Source: a virus | Reading direction: 5' to 3' (one strand) | Length of the DNA stretch: 44,360 nucleotides | Virus record (IMG/VR): IMGVR_UViG_3300042448_003117 | Span: 1-44,360 of that record | Part shown: piece by piece, positions 24,685 through 32,805 of the stretch | How the letters are laid out: each line of letters opens with the position of its first letter | How positions within the stretch are numbered: position 1 is the first letter of the stretch | Program-made: the position numbers and the translations under genes | The notes under the pieces: generated by a model | What the model saw: only the letters and a program-made list of their open reading frames with translations | The model's database searches: none | What the model was told of the DNA's origin: nothing

Positions 24685-24781
24685 CCCTGCGCCTGAGGGA
24701 CCATTCGCGCTGTAGCGGGGGGCGAGCCAAGCGAGATTGAGCGTAATTTCGTTGCTATGATTGGAGAGTTTCAATCATGAT
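24685..24781 (-). repeat. Intergenic repeat, copy B
   Basis: The counterpart of copy A. It begins within the last codons of the methyltransferase gene and fills the gap before the DUF6900-type gene. Its TTCGCGCTGT core is 51 nt upstream of that start codon, nearly the same spacing as copy A, which suggests a shared promoter or leader RNA rather than random duplication. Confidence 0.8.
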
Positions 24782-26040
24782 CTATTGGTTGCGCGTGCTG
24801 CAGTGATATCCGCGAAGGTTCGGTCCTCGCCATCCAGTATCGCGGGCTGGCCCGTCATGGCCTCAAACCGCGCAATCGTCACATCGCAATAGCCGGGATC
24901 AATTTCCATCGCATAGCAGATGCGCTCGGCAGTCTCGGCCGCGATGATCGCCGTGCCGCTACCGCAGAAGGGTTCGTAGATCACATCGCCGGGTTCGCTA
25001 TTGTTCAGCATCGGGCGGCGCATGCATTCCACCGGCTTCTGCGTGCCATGCACCGTTGCCATATCCTCGGGACCGGCGCCGATCGGCCAAAGTGTCGTCT
25101 GGTCGCGCGCGCCTTGCCAATGACCGGTGGCACCCTTGCGGACACCATAAATGCACGGCTCATGCTGCCAGTGATAATCGCCACGCCCGAGCACAAGGCG
25201 CGGCTTGGCCCAGACGATCTGGCTGCGAACGACAAAGCCTGCGGCCTCCAGGCTTTCGATCACCGTGCGCGCATGCACGCCGGCATGCCAGATGTAGGCC
25301 ACATCGCCGGGGAACAGCGCCCAGGCTTCGCGCCAATCGGCGCGGTCATCATTGGCAACCTTGCCCGTGCGCGCGGTGGACGAGACGCCAGCCTCGTTGC
25401 GCCAGGCGGGATCGTAGCCAACCCCGTAGGGCGGGTCGCTCACCATCAAATGCGGCTTCGCGCCACCGAGCAGGCGGAGAACATCGGCGCGATTGGTGGC
25501 GTCGCCACAGAGCAGCCGATGGCGACCAAGGCGCCAGAGATCGCCGGGTCGCGTGACTGGCTGCGCGGGTGGTTCCGGCGCCGGTGCGTCCGGATCACCT
25601 TGCGCGGGCGCGTCACCATTGGCGTCGATGCTGGCCAGCAAATCCTCAAGCGCTTCGGCGGAAAAGCCAAGCACGTCCAAATCCACCGAGGCATCATCAC
25701 GGATGCGCGCGATCTCAGCCGCGAGCAGTGCCTCGTCCCAGCCGGAATTGAGCGCAATTTGATTATCCGCAAGCCGCAACGCACGTGCCTGAGGCTCGGT
25801 GAGATGGGCGAGCCGAATAGCAGGCACGCTGGCCATCCCAAGCCGCTTGGCCGCCATGACGCGGCCATGGCCTGCGACCAGAACACCCGCGCCATCCACC
25901 AGCACCGGGTTCACAAAGCCGAATTCGGCGATCGATGCAGCAATCTGCGCTACCTGCGCTGGCGAATGCGTGCGCGCATTTTCGGCATAAGGCACCAGCG
26001 CCGCCACAGGCAGCGATACAACGGCAAGCTCAGGCTGCAT
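24775..26040 (-). CDS. ParB-domain/DNA methyltransferase fusion (DPPY type)
   Basis: A 421-aa protein from ATG 26040, overlapping the end of the previous methyltransferase gene. Residues of about 5-95 are a ParB/Srx-like domain ('YAENARTHSPAQVAQIAASIAEFGFVNPVLVD', 'VAGHGRVMAAKRLG'). Residues of about 165-415 are an N4/N6-amino-methyltransferase (PF01555): catalytic DPPYG at 202-206 and SAM-binding 'EPFCGSGTAIIAAE' near the C-terminus, i.e. beta-type motif order. It methylates adenine or cytosine amino groups in phage and perhaps host DNA. No restriction enzyme is adjacent, so it is an orphan methylase, typically anti-restriction. The second such enzyme lies immediately upstream. Confidence 0.9.
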   Translation of the reverse strand: MQPELAVVSLPVAALVPYAENARTHSPAQVAQIAASIAEFGFVNPVLVDGAGVLVAGHGRVMAAKRLGMASVPAIRLAHLTEPQARALRLADNQIALNSGWDEALLAAEIARIRDDASVDLDVLGFSAEALEDLLASIDANGDAPAQGDPDAPAPEPPAQPVTRPGDLWRLGRHRLLCGDATNRADVLRLLGGAKPHLMVSDPPYGVGYDPAWRNEAGVSSTARTGKVANDDRADWREAWALFPGDVAYIWHAGVHARTVIESLEAAGFVVRSQIVWAKPRLVLGRGDYHWQHEPCIYGVRKGATGHWQGARDQTTLWPIGAGPEDMATVHGTQKPVECMRRPMLNNSEPGDVIYEPFCGSGTAIIAAETAERICYAMEIDPGYCDVTIARFEAMTGQPAILDGEDRTFADITAARATNRS

Positions 26041-27481
26041 GGGCAACCTCCGCCCGCGCTGCTGCTACCGCATCGAAATCGCGCCCTTCGCCCGCAAGTG
26101 TCACCGGCTGATCAGGATACAGCATTCGCCAGCGCGCAATCGCCAAATCTACATAGGCCGGCGCCAATTCAATGCCGCGCACAACGCGGCCCGTGCGTTC
26201 GCCGGCAATCAGCGTCGTGCCGCTGCCGGCAAAGGGCTCAAACACCACCTCGCCAGCCTCGGTGTAGGCGCGCATCAGGAAATCCGGCAGTGCCACCGGA
26301 AACACCGCCGGATGCTCCGTCTCAATCCCGCGCCCCTTATGGCGTGTGATACGCAGCACCGCGTCAGGAATGCGCATGTCCTGCACCGGCTGGCCGATAT
26401 GCGTGTAGGCCTTCACCTCGCCATCGGCGGCGCGCAGCCCACTGCCCTTATTTGGCGTACCGGCCCATTTGCAGGGGATGATCTTGTTAGCTTGCCGCGC
26501 TGTCCGGTTGAAGTGAAACACGAGTTCGAAGGCCGGGGCTAAACGCCCGTTCCAATCGCCCGGCAATCCCGGCCCCTGGTCCCAGGTATAGAGGCCAAAG
26601 CGGCGCCAGCCACGCGCGCGCATCCATTCCAGCCAACCCTGCCAATAGGGCAGCCATTCATTCTCGCGATGGATCAGGCCAAGATTGACCAGTGCTTGAC
26701 CATCCGGCCGCAGCGCTGCGTCCAGATGCTGGAACACGCCCTGCATGAGCGCATCCCAATCGGAAACACCGCCGGTCGTGTAATCGCGCTGGTTCCCATA
26801 GGGCGGCGAGGTGAACAGCATCGCGGCGCGATCGCTTTCCATCACGCGCGCCACCGTGGCTGCGTCGGTAGAATCACCGCACAAGAGCCGATGCGCGCCC
26901 AGCAACCACAAATCGCCTGGGCGAGAGACCGCCTGGCGCGGTGCCTCAGGTTCAGCATCGGCAGGGTCGTCGGCATCTTCGGCAATTGCCGGCGCGGCAG
27001 GGTTCTCGGCGGTGTGTGCGGGCAGGGCTTCGGGCGCATCGCCGTCGGACACGGCCTCTCCAGCCGCCGCGAGGATGCCCGCAAGTTCATCCGCCGAGAA
27101 ACCGAGCGCAGCCAGGTCAATCTCCGCCGCCTGGACGCTGGCCAAAGCATCTCGCAGCAGCGCCTGGTCCCATGTTGCGTTCTCTGCGATGCGATTATCG
27201 GCAAGCCGCAGCGCTTCCTTTTGCGCGGGCGCGAGGTGCTTCAGCACAATCACCGGCACCTTGGCGATGCCGAGCGCTTCCGCCGCCGCCAAGCGGCCAT
27301 GGCCCGCGATCACCACGCTATCCTCGTCCACCAGCAGCGGGTTGGTGAAGCCGAAGGCCTGCATGCTGGCCATGATCTGCGCGAGCTGCGCTGCGTCGTG
27401 CACGCGCGCATTGCCTGCATGCGGGCGCAGCGAAGCGATAGCGCGGAGTTGGATCCGCTCGGCCATCCAGGGAAGCGTCAT
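26030..27481 (-). CDS. ParB-domain/DNA methyltransferase fusion (SPPY type)
   Basis: A 483-aa protein. ParB-like N-terminus ('HAGNARVHDAAQLAQIMASMQAFGFTNPLLVD', 'VIAGHGRLAAAEALG', residues of about 20-75), an acidic Ala/Pro linker (about 140-185), then a methyltransferase with TSPPYG (225-229) and a later 'FEPFAGSGTTLIAGERTGR'. The SPPY catalytic motif is usual for N4-cytosine and some N6-adenine enzymes, so it likely has a different base or site from the DPPY enzyme downstream, with which it overlaps by 11 nt. No strong ribosome site is visible before the ATG. The upstream gap holds a cluster of GGTGCAAACC sites. Confidence 0.9.
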   Translation of the reverse strand: MTLPWMAERIQLRAIASLRPHAGNARVHDAAQLAQIMASMQAFGFTNPLLVDEDSVVIAGHGRLAAAEALGIAKVPVIVLKHLAPAQKEALRLADNRIAENATWDQALLRDALASVQAAEIDLAALGFSADELAGILAAAGEAVSDGDAPEALPAHTAENPAAPAIAEDADDPADAEPEAPRQAVSRPGDLWLLGAHRLLCGDSTDAATVARVMESDRAAMLFTSPPYGNQRDYTTGGVSDWDALMQGVFQHLDAALRPDGQALVNLGLIHRENEWLPYWQGWLEWMRARGWRRFGLYTWDQGPGLPGDWNGRLAPAFELVFHFNRTARQANKIIPCKWAGTPNKGSGLRAADGEVKAYTHIGQPVQDMRIPDAVLRITRHKGRGIETEHPAVFPVALPDFLMRAYTEAGEVVFEPFAGSGTTLIAGERTGRVVRGIELAPAYVDLAIARWRMLYPDQPVTLAGEGRDFDAVAAARAEVAHAA

Positions 27482-28041
27482 GGGGGGTATCCGGGAAGGA
27501 GTGGGCTGGGATGCGCGGCGCTATGCGCTGAGGTTTGCACCTAAGCTGCTGAAATCACGCCGAATTGGTGCAAACCATGCGGGGGTTGGGTGCAAACCAG
27601 GTGCAAACCTGGGGGGCCTAGGTTTGCACCTAAGTCATTGAATTCATGTGGCTATAGTGCAAACTGCAACCCATATTTTTATTCTGACGCTAGAGGGGTC
27701 GGGCGCTTCCGCCCCCCGCATACGACATGGCCAGGAAGGAACCATCAGGTTCACTCTTGGTTTCGCTATTTCTCTCTGGCCTTCAGGAACGTGACCTGCG
27801 ACGACCTCACGATCAATCGCGATCACAATTCTTTAAGGTGAAGGCATAATAGCCGAAGCGAATTCCGCTGTGCAACACGACATTTTTTCGCTGCGTTGCG
27901 TTTGTTTTCGTCCACCGAATTTTTTTGTGACTCGCCCAAGATCGAAACCTTATTGGGCCCACTATTGCAGGTTAGCGACCAGACACTTACGCTTTCAGTA
28001 AGCAGGGCTCATGAGCCATCATCAAGCGGGAGCTTCCTCGA
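27482..28041. other. 560-bp divergent intergenic region
   Basis: No credible gene; the open frames here are short shadows. It separates the minus-strand methyltransferases from the plus-strand Bug receptor, so it should hold both promoters. It contains the six-site GGTGCAAACC cluster (27532-27665). It also has a small GGGCG-CTTC-CGCCC hairpin near 27701-27714. An A/T-rich half follows, with runs such as AATTTTTTTGTGAC near 27919, the likely promoter area for the Bug gene. Confidence 0.6.
27532..27665. repeat. Iteron-like cluster of GGTGCAAACC sites
   Basis: Five exact copies of a 10-bp element in both orientations: GGTTTGCACC at 27532-27541 and 27621-27630, and GGTGCAAACC at 27567-27576, 27589-27598 and 27600-27609. 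A degenerate AGTGCAAACT lies at 27656-27665. The two reverse copies sit in a longer direct repeat, AGGTTTGCACCTAAG. Spacing among the middle sites is 22 and 11 bp, about two turns and one turn of helix, favouring cooperative protein binding on one face of DNA. Confidence 0.85.
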
Positions 28042-29016
28042 ATGCTTAGTCGTCGATCCATTGTCGCTTTGCTGACGGGTACCTCTGCCCTTACCTCGCC
28101 GAGCTTTGCTCGCGCTCAAAGCTTCCCAAGCCGCCCAGTGCGTATCATTGCCCCTTACCCGCCAGGTGGCGGAATCGACACGGTCGCACGTCTGATCGCC
28201 GGTCCGATGTCTGAGGTTCTTGGGCAGTCAGTTGTGGTGGAGAACCGCGCTGGAGCTGGTGGTTCGATCGGTGCTGCCGCTGCCGCACAGGCTCAGCCCG
28301 ATGGGCATACGCTTCTTCTCGATGCCTTGGGGCACGTGATCAATCCGCTTTTGATCCGTGATTTATCCTTCGATTACGCGCGCGCCTTTGCCCCTGTCTC
28401 GTTGGTCGTGAGCCAACCGATCATTGTTGTCTGCAATCCAAACTTACCTATGCGTTCGCTCGCACAGCTGCTCGAGCGCCTGAAGCAGCCCGGCGCAGAT
28501 TTTTCATATGGCTCGTCGGGCAATGGAACGGGCCCTCACATCGCGGCTGAAAGCCTGCTTCGGCAAGCGGGCGTTCGCGCTACTCACGTGCCGTATCGCG
28601 GTGCTGCACCAGCGTTGCAGGACGTGATGTCTGGCAACCTAGCATTCGCAGTCGTGACTGCGGGTTCGACGGTCGCGCTTGCCCGTGAAGGAAAGGTCAT
28701 ACCCCTTGGCATACTGAGCTCGGAACGAATGGCATCTCTGCCAGATGTTCCCACAGCCAACGAAGGGGCGGTGCCAGGCTTTGTTTTTCAGGAGTGGAAT
28801 GGTTTGTTTGTTCCGGCCGGTACGCCTGAAGGCGCTATAGCGCGGCTTCATCAAGCGGCGCAGCATGCCGTAAACCAACAAGCGGTGCGTGATCGTCTTG
28901 CGACACTTGGTGCTGTGCCAGTGGGCTCGTCGCCGGGTGCGTTTGCCAGCTTTCTATCCGCGCAAAGGGAGACCATTGCGCGGACGGTGGCCGCTGCGGG
29001 TATCACTGGAAGCTGA
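28042..29016 (+). CDS. Bug-family (TctC-like) periplasmic solute-binding protein
   Basis: A 324-aa protein. The N-terminus is a signal peptide (MLSRRSIVALLTGTSAL... ARAQ, cleavage likely after FARA), including a twin-arginine-like RR. The mature part shows the Bug signature: 'FPSRPVRIIAPYPPGGGIDTVARLIAGPMSEVLGQSVVVENRAGAGGSIG', 'YGSSGNGTGPHIAAE', 'HVPYRGAAPALQDVMSGNL' and 'LPDVPTANEG'. These receptors bind small carboxylates or similar solutes for tripartite tricarboxylate transporters; many are orphans. No TctA/TctB membrane partner is present. A full-length, intact member inside a prophage, on the opposite strand to its neighbours, indicates cargo acquired from a host chromosome. Confidence 0.9.
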   Translation: MLSRRSIVALLTGTSALTSPSFARAQSFPSRPVRIIAPYPPGGGIDTVARLIAGPMSEVLGQSVVVENRAGAGGSIGAAAAAQAQPDGHTLLLDALGHVINPLLIRDLSFDYARAFAPVSLVVSQPIIVVCNPNLPMRSLAQLLERLKQPGADFSYGSSGNGTGPHIAAESLLRQAGVRATHVPYRGAAPALQDVMSGNLAFAVVTAGSTVALAREGKVIPLGILSSERMASLPDVPTANEGAVPGFVFQEWNGLFVPAGTPEGAIARLHQAAQHAVNQQAVRDRLATLGAVPVGSSPGAFASFLSAQRETIARTVAAAGITGS

Positions 29017-29043
29017 GTGGGTAGGCAATGGTCGTGGCGCGCC

Positions 29044-29592
29044 TCACGCCGCCCTCTGCCGCCCCACCAGCCCGAAATGCCCCGCCAGCACGCTGAGTGT
29101 GGCCACAAGCATCCCCTGCGCTTGCGGCGGCGGTACAGGCCGCCCGCCCCAGCCTTGCCGCATGGCCCATTCCCGCACCGACATTTCCAGCCCAACGACG
29201 TACCAGGCACAGGAGCCCGCCGCGCTGTCATGACCGCCCAGCGCATTCAGCGCAGCCGCCACCCGTCGCCGCGCGTCCAGGCTGCGTTCGGAAAGGTCAT
29301 CGCTGATGCCTCCAGGCAGGCGCAGCAGGGCTGACCGCGTCACGCCATCCAGCGCGGCCACGTAGAACAGCGCGCGGAACGTAGCGCCGGCGTCGTGCAT
29401 CTCCTGCGTGATCGTCCCGTTGGCCAGCATCATGCCCAGCGTATCCACCGCACGGCGATGCTGCACCGGCCTTCCGGTCTCGGGATCCGCCTCGCGGATC
29501 GGCGGCGTGAAGTCGCCATGTTGCAGCCGCCATTGGGACGGGCCCATCGTATCCGGCGTCTTGGTGCGTTTTTGCTTGCGCTTAGCGGCCAT
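29044..29592 (-). CDS. DUF6456-type phage protein
   Basis: A 182-aa protein from ATG 29592 (AGGAG 8 nt upstream; the longer frame from 29679 is rejected). The basic N-terminus is followed by 'RRAVDTLGMMLANGTITQEMHDAGATFRALFYVAALDG' and 'MRQGWGGRPVPPPQAQGMLVATLSVLAGHFGL', a pattern I associate with DUF6456 proteins of alphaproteobacterial phages. It seems helical and may bind DNA; function is not established. It is the last gene of the early operon, converging on the Bug gene 27 bp away. Confidence 0.65.
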   Translation of the reverse strand: MAAKRKQKRTKTPDTMGPSQWRLQHGDFTPPIREADPETGRPVQHRRAVDTLGMMLANGTITQEMHDAGATFRALFYVAALDGVTRSALLRLPGGISDDLSERSLDARRRVAAALNALGGHDSAAGSCAWYVVGLEMSVREWAMRQGWGGRPVPPPQAQGMLVATLSVLAGHFGLVGRQRAA

Positions 29593-29812
29593 GGTTCTTC
29601 TCCTGCTGCCGAGGCCCCCAGCGGCGCACGGCTTCGTTCTGGACCGCCTGGCGCAGCCAGGGGTCGTGGATGTCCTCAATCGCGAGTGAGACCACTCCCT
29701 GCTGCTGCCAGACGCGGCGGCGGAGGGCTTCCATCTCGGGTGTGGTGGTGGGGCTGCGCGTGCCGCGGTTCAGGGACGAGCGCGGCGGCGCTGGAGAGCC
29801 AGGGAGGGTCAT
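29582..29812 (-). CDS. Small hypothetical early protein
   Basis: A 76-aa protein, Pro/Ser/Arg-rich at the N-terminus, then helical ('EMEALRRRVWQQQGVVSLAIEDIHDPWLRQAVQNEAVRRW'). Its ATG overlaps the previous stop and its end overlaps the next gene, so it is embedded in the operon and likely genuine. No family recognised. Confidence 0.6.
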   Translation of the reverse strand: MTLPGSPAPPRSSLNRGTRSPTTTPEMEALRRRVWQQQGVVSLAIEDIHDPWLRQAVQNEAVRRWGPRQQEKNHGR

Positions 29813-30252
29813 GTCGGCATCAACAGGCTGTCAAACGACTGAGGCCGTTCCTTGCCCTCCAGAACGGCTTCTGCGAGGGCCTCGTAGACCGCGACGCCGT
29901 GAGAGTGCAGCCAGTCTAGTTTCCACTGCGGCGTAGCGTTGGTTTTCACGACCTCGATCGCGGTCGTCACCTTTTCGCCTTCGATCAGCACCAGATCGCA
30001 GATGCAGATCACGGCTCCCCAGCGCTTGCGGAGAGTTTGGCGTGTTGGCTTGCGCTCAAAGCCACTCTGATCCCAGGCGATGATACCGCCGCCACCCTCC
30101 GTGAAGGGATACTCGACCACCACGCGAAAGTCTGGGGTGTGGGCCTCGGCCGCAAATGCGCTGAGCCACCTGGCGAGACGATGCTTTGCGCGCATATGCT
30201 CGGCGCTTTCGCTCGAGGCAAGGCGACGGAGGGGCGGAGAAAGTCGGGTCAT
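29809..30252 (-). CDS. Hypothetical protein, possibly CoiA-like / PD-(D/E)XK
   Basis: A 147-aa protein from ATG 30252; a TTG at 30270 with GAGGAG upstream would add six residues. 'SAEHMRAKHRLARWLSAFA' is a CoiA-like N-terminal helix. 'ICICDLVLIEGEKVTTAIEVVKTNATPQWKLDWLHSHGVAVYE' has the D...E-x-V spacing of a PD-(D/E)XK-like core in which the lysine is not in the classic place. It could be a nuclease or a degenerate one. It is the first gene after the A/T-rich inverted-repeat gap. Confidence 0.5.
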   Translation of the reverse strand: MTRLSPPLRRLASSESAEHMRAKHRLARWLSAFAAEAHTPDFRVVVEYPFTEGGGGIIAWDQSGFERKPTRQTLRKRWGAVICICDLVLIEGEKVTTAIEVVKTNATPQWKLDWLHSHGVAVYEALAEAVLEGKERPQSFDSLLMPT

Positions 30253-30292
30253 GCACAAAACCCGAGGCAATCACAGAATCGCTCCTCTATCC

Positions 30293-30416
30293 CTATGATA
30301 TATATATAAAAAATAATATTGTTACTTTTGTTATTATGTACAGGGATTAGCCAGTGCGTGCCCGCACACGTGTGGGGTTGCGCCTTACCCCCGCGCACGC
30401 GCACATAATAACAAAA
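30293..30416. other. A/T-rich, inverted-repeat region: candidate replication origin
   Basis: An A/T run (about 30293-30340) is followed by a G/C-rich segment. TTTTGTTATTATGT (30326-30339) and ACATAATAACAAAA (30403-30416) are perfect 14-bp inverted repeats. The palindrome CACACGTGTG (30365-30374) and a GGGG/CCCC pair lie between them. It sits directly downstream of the primase-polymerase gene, a frequent place for phage origins. It could instead be a large terminator/attenuator. Confidence 0.45.
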
Positions 30417-30465
30417 CCCACAAAAGCCTATTTTCAATAGCTTGGCGACGACGCAAAAAGTATTG

Positions 30466-32805
30466 TTATTCATCGCTCGCGGCCTCCCCGGCGACTTGTT
30501 CACCGATCGGCTGCGCCAGGATGTAGCGCGGCCCAAGCGGGCGGCCAGCAGTCTTGGAGGGGCCGAACTGGATCTCAGTGATCGCACCGTTTGACACCAA
30601 GGTTTCGATCAACTCGGCGAACTCGCGCGCGGTCAGCTTCAAGCCCCTGTGAAACATCTCGCGCCGACTGCATGGCCCATGCGTGCCGATAATTTCGAGG
30701 GCCTTGTTCAGCCGCTTCTCAAAGGGGCTTTCCGCCAGGAATCGCTGCGCATCGCGCAACACGCTGCGGGCGGAATGCTCGGCAAGCGCCCAACCCCAGG
30801 ACACATCAGGCGCGGTAATCTCTGGCCGCGAAGGATTGCGGCTTATGGCGCTGATCAGCGCGAGCTTACTGGCATTCTCACCAAGACGGTTGACGATCGC
30901 GGCTTCGTGGCTACCGGCGACTTTCCTTGCCCAGGCATCCTCCTCGATAAGTTTGCTGTCATGAAGCGCGGCAGCGGGGGCGCTCATCTGGATGGTCTCA
31001 GGGGTGGCATCCTCGGTCGCGACCATCGGAGCAATATGCAGCGCGGGCAGGTTGCCAGCTGGCGGCGGCTCGCCCGGGCCGCAAGCGATCAGCCGAAGCG
31101 CGTCGAGCAGCGCTGGCGATGGGGCAATGATACCGGCATTCCGGTTTCGCTCCGGCCGATTGATGTCAGTGGCAAAGACCAGAAAGCGCGCGAGGGAGCC
31201 ATCCACCATGGCGCCGTGCTCAAGCGCCTTCCAGAAGGTGGAGGGTGTGGTGGTGCCGTAAAAGCAGACGCAGGGCTGGTGGATATCAATCCGCGGCGCG
31301 TCTTTCTTGTTGGCATATTCGGTGCCCCGGTAGACGCCCTTTGCGCGGCTGTAGAGCTTGAGCAGCTCCGACCAGATTTCGGCCTTATGGGCCGGTGCCC
31401 TGCCGCCGGCGACGGAATTTAGGAACAACCCGAATTCGTCGATCTGGAAAAGCTTGGCCGGGTGCTGTTCCAGGGAAGAGAGCATTCCGCGTCCGGAGGC
31501 GATCGTCTCCCCGCCGAGGAAGCATTCGAGCTTCGCAAGATCAAAGCAGCGCCGAATGACTTCTGGCGCGTGATCCTTGCCGCCGCCGCTCTCAGCAATA
31601 GCTGCGGCGTAGATATTGGTTCGAAGATCTGTCGGCGTGCGGTACTTTCGCCCGGCAAGAACGCCGACGGCACAGATGGCGGCACCGAGCGCCAAGAATG
31701 GCTGCGGCCGCAGCGCGGTTCTGACGCATTCATCCATCAGCATTTGCAGAACACCGCCCGGGCGGAGCACTTCCTCCGGCACTGGCAACGGTGTGATGTT
31801 TTCCGGCTTGCTGCGCTTGGCTTGCAATTTTTCCAACAGCCCCGCCGCCGGATGCGGCATTGCCATTTGCTCCGCCACATTCCCATTCAGGATGATTTCA
31901 GGCGGCGGAAGCCAGCCACGCTTTTCCGCCAGCCAATAGATCTTTCCCGCACCTGCGCTATGCGGCTTGAGAGTGGCCCAGCGCCGTTCTGGTGTGTCGC
32001 TGCGGCCCGATTGTCCGGACTTGCTCGCATTGCGTGACCAGTCGATCCAAAGCTGGCGGCCTTCCTCGCCAATCGCGGCTTTGATCGCAGCGCCGATGGT
32101 GATCCATTCATTCCCCGGCAGATCATCATTCGGCAGATAGGCCAGCGCGGCAGCGACGGCTTCTGGGGTGCCACGCGGATCGGATGGCCCGCGCCAGGTG
32201 TCGCTCGGGCTATCCATGTGCAGTGTTGTCTTGCGCAGCGCCGCCGGCACCATGTCCCACGCGGCGTCCAGGAAGGCGTCGCAGGCCGCTTCTGTAATCT
32301 CCGGCAGGTCGGCAAGCGGCGTGTCGGTCAGGCCGTCCTCTGGCCAGGCATAGGGCTGCCCGGTGACGGGATGGATGGCATAGGCGACGAATTGCTGCCC
32401 GCGTGCCAGCACTTCCAGCGGATGACGCTTGCGCCCGCGAAAGGCAGTGGCAGCGCGATAGACCAGCAAGCGCTTGGGCGCCTGGCCAATGCGCAGGCAT
32501 GGCGTCTCGCCCAGCATGCGCTTCGCCCGATCGGTGAGCGCGACCGCGACCGAGGCATCAGGGACATCAATGTCGATGCCCACCACCGCACCGCAGGCGA
32601 TGCCCACCGCGCAATCGGGCCAGCGACGCCAGATGTCGATCTCAAAGCTTTTGGTCGCCCGGTCGCAGTGCCGCGTCCAATCCGGATAGGCCGCCCAGGC
32701 GCCCTTGCGGAAGTGGCCCGGCACCTTGGCGCCTGGCATGATGGGAATGACGGGATAGCCATTATCTACCAGCCGCGCGCCGAATTGGGCCATGAAATCC
32801 TTCAT
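30466..32805 (-). CDS. Primase-polymerase / DUF3987 helicase-like replication protein
   Basis: A 779-aa multidomain protein. Residues of about 1-190 are a PrimPol-type bifunctional primase-polymerase (PF09250): 'GYPVIPIMPGAKVP' and 'VGIACGAVVGIDIDVPD', in which the D-x-D binds metal. Residues of about 205-310 fit a PriCT-2 domain ('RGTPEAVAAALAYLPNDDLPGNEWITIGAAIKAA'). The C-terminal half is a DUF3987/P-loop region with 'AAAIAESGGGKDHAPEV' as Walker A-like loop and 'LFQIDEFGLFL' as Walker B-like segment. It synthesises primers and probably unwinds DNA at the phage origin. The ATG overlaps the previous stop. A candidate origin lies immediately downstream. Confidence 0.88.
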   Translation of the reverse strand: MKDFMAQFGARLVDNGYPVIPIMPGAKVPGHFRKGAWAAYPDWTRHCDRATKSFEIDIWRRWPDCAVGIACGAVVGIDIDVPDASVAVALTDRAKRMLGETPCLRIGQAPKRLLVYRAATAFRGRKRHPLEVLARGQQFVAYAIHPVTGQPYAWPEDGLTDTPLADLPEITEAACDAFLDAAWDMVPAALRKTTLHMDSPSDTWRGPSDPRGTPEAVAAALAYLPNDDLPGNEWITIGAAIKAAIGEEGRQLWIDWSRNASKSGQSGRSDTPERRWATLKPHSAGAGKIYWLAEKRGWLPPPEIILNGNVAEQMAMPHPAAGLLEKLQAKRSKPENITPLPVPEEVLRPGGVLQMLMDECVRTALRPQPFLALGAAICAVGVLAGRKYRTPTDLRTNIYAAAIAESGGGKDHAPEVIRRCFDLAKLECFLGGETIASGRGMLSSLEQHPAKLFQIDEFGLFLNSVAGGRAPAHKAEIWSELLKLYSRAKGVYRGTEYANKKDAPRIDIHQPCVCFYGTTTPSTFWKALEHGAMVDGSLARFLVFATDINRPERNRNAGIIAPSPALLDALRLIACGPGEPPPAGNLPALHIAPMVATEDATPETIQMSAPAAALHDSKLIEEDAWARKVAGSHEAAIVNRLGENASKLALISAISRNPSRPEITAPDVSWGWALAEHSARSVLRDAQRFLAESPFEKRLNKALEIIGTHGPCSRREMFHRGLKLTAREFAELIETLVSNGAITEIQFGPSKTAGRPLGPRYILAQPIGEQVAGEAASDE

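Noticed and set aside
25048-26349. A 433-aa plus-strand open frame across the methyltransferases
   Set aside because: Covers the ends of two well-supported minus-strand enzymes with catalytic motifs; no domain of its own.
30271-30465. CRISPR-like or tRNA-like structure in the inverted-repeat region
   Set aside because: There are no regularly spaced direct repeats and no cloverleaf with a CCA-type acceptor; the repeats are inverted and unique.
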